Origin: Anas platyrhynchos | Lineage: Eukaryota; Chordata; Aves; Anseriformes; Anatidae | NCBI RefSeq assembly: GCF_047663525.1 | Contig: NC_092591.1 | Location: 30,723,001-30,787,000 of the forward strand | DNA: 64,000 nt | Direction: 5' to 3' | Part shown: positions 58,801-64,000 of the stretch, one piece after another | Layout: every line of letters begins with the position of its first letter | Numbering within the stretch: position 1 is the stretch's first letter | The notes under the pieces: model-generated | The model's input: the letters and a program-made list of their open reading frames with translations, nothing else | Database searches by the model: none | What the model was told of the DNA's origin: nothing | Translations under genes and position numbers: made by a program

Positions 58801-61800
58801 TAGCGGGATAAATTCTGTCCCGTGGGAGCAGTTTAGAGGTGAAGGAACTTGGTTAAAGTCAACAGGGATTTTGAGTAGTACAGAGGAGGGCAGAAGAGCC
58901 TTAGGACGGCTGTAGCACTAAGTGTGACATGAAGCATTCCAGCAGTTTTGGGGGAATTTGAGCACTTTTTCTCCCTCTGGCAGAGGCGGGACTGTGGTGC
59001 TCTGCTGATCCTAACAAGGGTTTCAGGTCATTTACGGGCAAGATCCCAAAGCTCTGCCCCGAGATGCCATTTCTGCCCTTCTGTTGCAATCTCATAAACA
59101 AAAACTTGCCCACGCTCTTGCTGTACACCAGGGCTGAAGTCACTTGTGGTGCAAACAGGTGCTGCTGTGACAAACGCAGCCGTTTGCACCAGCATTGCGA
59201 AGGCCCCAGCCTGCCCTCTGTGCACAGCTTAATTAGGGAGTTTTATCACCCAGGATCCTCCCTCATCCTCCCCACATCTCCCCATATTTGTTTTCTGCTG
59301 TTGCTGGGTGGAAGGCTCCATAGAAAATGTGGGGGACGGGCAACTCATCAGTGAAGCAGTCTGTAGGGAACCAAGGAGTAATATCAGCCGAGTGAAACGC
59401 GAGACGGTGCAGCCTTGTGGTGTCGTTGCTTCTGCCCTAAATGCAGACCACGCTTGCACAGCCGTGGGGGAGCACAGCCCCTTCTGGCGTGGGCATGGGA
59501 GGGAGACTGCATCCGAGCACAGAAAGTCTGTCCCTGTGTCCCCCTCGGGTCAGGTTAGGGAGATGGCTGGCGAACTGCTTTGGCCACCTTGTGCTGGCAA
59601 GGCGAGAGTGCGGCTGCTGCAGAGCATCCATCTCTGTAGGGGCTGGCACCATGGGGCAACAGGGACCACAGACCTAGAAAGGCGGTTATCCTACAAGGAT
59701 TTCAAAGGGACTCAAGAGTCACGACTATTGCTCAAGCACTGAGCTTTGTTTCAAAGCCCTGGTGAAAGACACAGACACAAAGCTGAGACACCGCAGGGGA
59801 TGAGTAAGGATCCAGTGCAGTGCAACTCAGAGCTGAGATACTGGTGTAAAAGTGGTGTGAGCCTGACAGATTTGGCTTTGCCATTCCCATTTGATAGTAC
59901 TTATGCTCTTTTGCACATTCTGTTTTATGGCATTTATAGGATTGGTTTATTATCGTTGGCACTACCAGGCCAAAGACCTCTCCTTGATTCCCTCCCCCTG
60001 CATTGCATTGGAGACCTCCCTGTGTCCATTGGAGCATCCTGAGGAAAGTCCTGGCTGTTGCCTTCTGGAGCTTGCCAATTCCTTATATTATCTATATGCT
60101 ATCTAGCAGCACACGCGCTCTTTATAGTAACCTGCCTATGTAGTATGAGCTGGTTCTTCTGCCAAAGCAACAGGTCAGGACACAGCCCTTCGGAGGAGGA
60201 ACGAAGCAGCAAATGCTTCAGAACACTAATGGCAATTATGCAAATTTTCCGGGCCTGCATTAAAAAGCAGCCTTACGAAACAGCATCCATTCCCAGGATG
60301 GGAGCAGGAGGCCAGATCTGATCTGGCAGTCGGATCGCTCATCTGCGGTGTGCAGCTCTGCCGACCCAACAGGCTCCTGCTGCCTCGCCGAGTGGGAGGA
60401 CGCTCCAGGTTCTGCAGGGTTAGTCAAGGATCTGATTTCGGGCACTGCACAGACCTGCTGCGCCTGGGCTCCCGGCCCCAAGGCAGCTGCAGGCTCTGTT
60501 GCTGCCGGAGCTTCCCTGCTCGGGGGTTCCCATGGTTGGCCAGTGCCGGGGACAGTGTGTGGGATGTAGTGCTCCTGTCTGCCCTGTGCCATCCCCTGCC
60601 CGTCTCTCCTCCACACCACATGAGTATTTCAAGGAAGGAAAAACCACAGGAGGCTGGAATAACATTGCAACCAGTTTGTTTTGCACGTAGGAGCTGGGAT
60701 AAGCAATGCTAGAGGAAAATTTTGCTGGCAGGGGTAGTGTCTGACATGGGAGCACCTCCCTGCATCGGTCTCATTGTGTCAGTAAAGCCTCCACAGTGCA
60801 GAACCAGCCTTTGGCCCTAACTGTGTACCTAAGCCCTAACTAAGTCAAAGCGTGGCATTGCAAGATCTGCTGAGCAACGAGAGGAGAAAGGCAGCAGAAA
60901 TGAAACACCACCAAAAGCTTTAGAGTCACTGCCCAGGCTCCATTTCGGAAGCGTCTTTGCAGCTTCTTCCAAAGCCTCGAGCACCCTGCCCTTCCTGCCA
61001 CCACCATGGGCCTCTCTGAATGCCAGCGGCAGTCAGTAACAGTGGCTGTGACACTGGGAATCTGCGGGGACAGCCATCCCCCTTTGGGATCTGGAAGCTC
61101 CCGAAGTGAATGAGAAGGCTCTCATTGACGCTGGGGGTGTGAATGGGCTGGGCAGCGGGGAGCTGTTGCCTGATAGCATGTTGGCAGCCAGTCGGTGTCA
61201 GGAGGCTAAATTCCTCCCTGGCATGCCTAATATTTGCCACTAGCTCAAGCCCAATTGCTCACATTCTTCTTTTATTAGCTGAAGACACAACCCACTCTAG
61301 AAGAGCAAATAAAAACCTGACCCTTGTGCACGGGCCGTGCACATCAGGTAACGTTGCCTGCCTGTCCCGGCGTGCCGAGGGATGGCCAGCAGTATCCTGA
61401 GTGGCCGCTCGGCAGAAAATAAACAGGCTACTGAGAAACTCACAGGCAGAGGCATTCCCTGTCCCTTTAAAATCAGAGCTGGGAGAAATATGCCAGGTTA
61501 TTTTTCACTGAACAATTCAAAATGATGTTTTCTAAACTCCCCGTAGCCGGTAATGACATTTTTTGAATATCAGGCCCTTGACTTAAGTAAACAAAGTGAC
61601 AAATTTGCTTCACTTGAGAACCAAAAACCACTCATAATAAAAAGTTTCCCCTATTGTTTTTGTCGTCATTAAGTAACTAATCCAGCGTTTGTTCCCAGAG
61701 TACCTGGGCACGTCCAACAACCCATTTCCATTCAAGAAAATGTCCCTATGAGTAAACTCTGGGCAGATCCTTCATGCAAGGGGAGAAATTGCACTCAGCA

Positions 61801-64000
61801 GGCTTGAAGCAGCAAGGAAAAAGGGCTGCTGGAGGTGCAGACCAGGCACTGTGGGGTCAGAGGGGGAAAGGCCTCTCTGCAGACCCCATTGCTAGCTGCC
61901 ATCCCAAAAGCATTGCAATGGGGACGTGAGGGCTGCCTGCTCAGAGCAGCCAGGGCCAAGCTGAGCCAGCAGCACCCAGAGCAGAGCCTTCACCTCCCGG
62001 CTGCACCACCACCGGGTTTTGGTCCGCAGGAACCACCAGGAATGCTGGCTTGCTTGCTTTCTTCCAGCCCCGTTTCCAGCTGGAGTATTACGTTTCCAGG
62101 CTTTAAATAAAAGGCTCACCCGCAAGGCAGCGTTGCAGAGGAGCCGGCGTAATCTGAAGCTGGAATCTCGGGTGGGAAAGGGGACGTGAAGAAAGACGCT
62201 GAAGTGGCACTGAGGGAGCCGGGGGGCAGACAAGGGAGTTATTCAAGGCCGACGGCGGGGGAGATGGGGAGCCAGTGTCTCAGGCAGTGCTCTGACTTGG
62301 AGCCGTGTGAGCAGATCAGCGCTGCCCGGGGGCTTTCTTGTGGCGGGCTGAGGAAGCCAACAACAGCAGCAGGTGGGAAAGCTGCCCTGCCTTTCTCTCC
62401 ACCTATCATAGGAACATTTCAGCTCCTTGCTGTTGCCCCATTGTACTGGGAAAACATCAGCAGGGACGCTCCCTCCTCTGAGCAGCTGTCAGACCATGCT
62501 GGCACCGGGCAGGAGCAGGGGAAAGGTGAAATGTGTTGGTCCCGGTGGTGCAGCCGCTGGAGGCAGACAGCTGTGTGTCCCTGCGCCCTGTCCTGTGCTC
62601 GAGATCCTGGGCAAGCAGCAAGCAAGTCCTTTGGGAGGAGTGTGCAAGAAAAACTGGGCTGGTAAACGCCTGATAATCTTAGGGAAAAAAAAGGTGGTAT
62701 CCAGTCAGTGTTTCTGTCTTTCTGCTTGAGCTGGCACAAGCCCTGTCTGTAAAGGTGTCTCGCCAAGGCCCTGCTTTACCTCGTGCTCACCCAGGGTGCA
62801 AGTGGGGACGTGGGAGAGCAACTGGCAAGGAATTACAGGCCAGGGGACACACAGGGGGCTGTCCAGTCTTATCTTCCCCACGTAGCCCCAGGAGGAGATA
62901 CAGGAGGCCTGCAGAGACCCCAAGGAGCTGTCCTGTGACCATTAAACCTGTCAGTCCTTCACCATCGGCATATTCTACCTACAGCTGATGGGTCTCCTCT
63001 CCCCACGGCTCCCCAGGCAGATGATACCCATCCTGGGGCCCGTTGGGAGCGGCGCTTCTCTTTGTGTTCGCATCCCGTGTCCTGTTACAGCGCTGAAGCC
63101 TTTCTTGGGTTACGGGAGGCGTGCAGTGTCAAGTGATCGCACCTCGCATGCTGCTGCCTTGCAGCTCCGTGTTTCTCCAGCCTAACTCAGGCCATCAGCA
63201 GTGCTTATGCCCTAAACTCCCTTTTCCAGTCCCATGCCACACCAAGGTTGGGTCTTTCCCAGAAACGAGCATATTGAGGAAGGTGGGCAGCTTGGTGCCA
63301 TTTCTTGGCAGGGCAGAAAGCAGCTGAGCATCGCAGGGACAGACTTGGCACTGAACAGAAGTGAGCTCTGCTGCAGGGCCATTTCCTTCTCCTAGCCCTG
63401 TGTGAAACTCGCTATAACCATTAAACTCCCCTCAGTTCTATGCATCTCCTCACGGTCACAGTGCCTGATCCCTCACGACAGACAGCGCCATCCGATAAAC
63501 CACAAAAGCAGCTTGGATGAGTGCCTGCAAAAGTCCACCCGGTTATTGCCACAGAAAGGGGTGGCAAGAGTGCCGGGGAGACCGCTGTGCACAGACACCT
63601 CCCTTCCAGCCCTTCCCTTGGCTCCTGCCAGAGCCACGCTGGTTTCCCCCCCACGGCCTTTCATCTGGGTTCAGAAGAGATGCTGGTAAGCGGAGAAGCA
63701 GCTTAATTTATTTATGGCACGCATTAACATTTATTCGGCCGGTTGCTGTGCATTGAGCAAGGTGGCAACCTGAGAGGTGCCAGCCATTCCCCCTGCTGCC
63801 CGCCGAGCCGGGGCTCTCTGTACGAGCAGCCACAGATGCTTCCAGAACATGGAGCTGAGCAAATGTGATGCTGTTCTGCTGAGGGGGGTGGGAAGGATGA
63901 CATGGCTCCCATGACAGCCGGGCAACTCCAAGGATGGCTGAGCACCCTAGAAAGAGCTCTGATCAAGATTCTGGTAGGGATAGAGCCAGGGGAAGATATC

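Larger units (their letters stand above)
52553..64000. other. Region upstream of recovered EPS8L2 exons, no confident gene
   Basis: About 11.4 kb with one CR1 fragment and simple repeats. Human EPS8L2 has about 35 residues before the first exon found here, so one or more 5' exons should lie here or beyond the window. I found no segment ending in a codon for a phase-1 FEQ-type junction with convincing conservation. Two - strand AATAAA hexamers (63707-63712 and 63730-63735) could mark the 3' end of a neighbouring - strand gene to the right. Confidence 0.45.

Noticed and set aside
60912-61015. Candidate EPS8L2 5' exon ending ...WSLGSDSKAF with a G|GTGGTG donor
   Set aside because: The frame would join as SKAFEQRKKY and a TACTGAC branch-like site lies upstream. 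But it has no in-frame ATG, the donor is weak, and the KDLF sequence expected from human EPS8L2 is absent.
62186-62665. 159-codon + strand open frame
   Set aside because: GC-rich sequence with biased Ser/Arg/Gly composition, no recognisable domain, and no splice or promoter support. Treated as chance.
1-64000. CRISPR arrays, bacterial operons, phage or viral genes
   Set aside because: The window is a vertebrate nuclear locus. No spaced direct repeats, compact operons or viral coding regions were seen.

Overview
This is an ordinary vertebrate nuclear locus, most likely from a bird. The signs are long intron-rich genes with GT-AG splice sites, a CpG-island promoter, and five 3'-end fragments of CR1-type LINEs, the dominant avian retroposon. 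The gene set and order (GATD1, TALDO1, EPS8L2) match the block on human chromosome 11p15.5. I could not fix the species from sequence alone.

Layout. Positions 72-187 are the last coding exon of GATD1 on the + strand; its 3' UTR runs to a poly(A) signal at 1272-1277. About 15 kb of intergenic DNA follows (1.3-16 kb), with two CR1 fragments and simple repeats but no supportable gene. TALDO1 (transaldolase) lies on the - strand, 23907 down to 16857. All eight coding exons are present, join in frame and give 337 residues. Its start codon sits in a CpG island with three CCAAT boxes. Just upstream of the island, two CR1 fragments lie head to head (24302-24868). EPS8L2 lies on the - strand, 52552 down to 28057. 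Eighteen consecutive coding exons join in frame and encode 703 residues: PTB domain, proline-rich linker, lysine-rich segment, SH3 domain and C-terminal actin-effector/SAM-like region. Only the N-terminal exon(s), about 35 residues in the human protein, were not found. The last 11 kb (52.6-64 kb) holds no gene I can support; EPS8L2's first exons are probably there or just beyond.

The genes are separate in function. TALDO1 is a cytosolic enzyme of the non-oxidative pentose phosphate pathway. EPS8L2 is an actin-regulating adaptor. GATD1 is a DJ-1/PfpI-like protein of unclear function. TALDO1 and EPS8L2 are in tandem; GATD1 converges on TALDO1.

I saw no evidence of a previously undescribed system. 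The points worth a second look are small. They are a perfect 14-bp-arm palindrome in TALDO1 intron 1, inverted CCAAT elements in the TALDO1 promoter, the head-to-head CR1 pair, a possible tandem alternative donor adding four residues at the end of the EPS8L2 SH3 domain, a weak EPS8L2 donor, and the missing EPS8L2 first exon. Exon boundaries were worked out by hand from splice consensus, reading phase and remembered human homologues. No alignment or transcript data was available.
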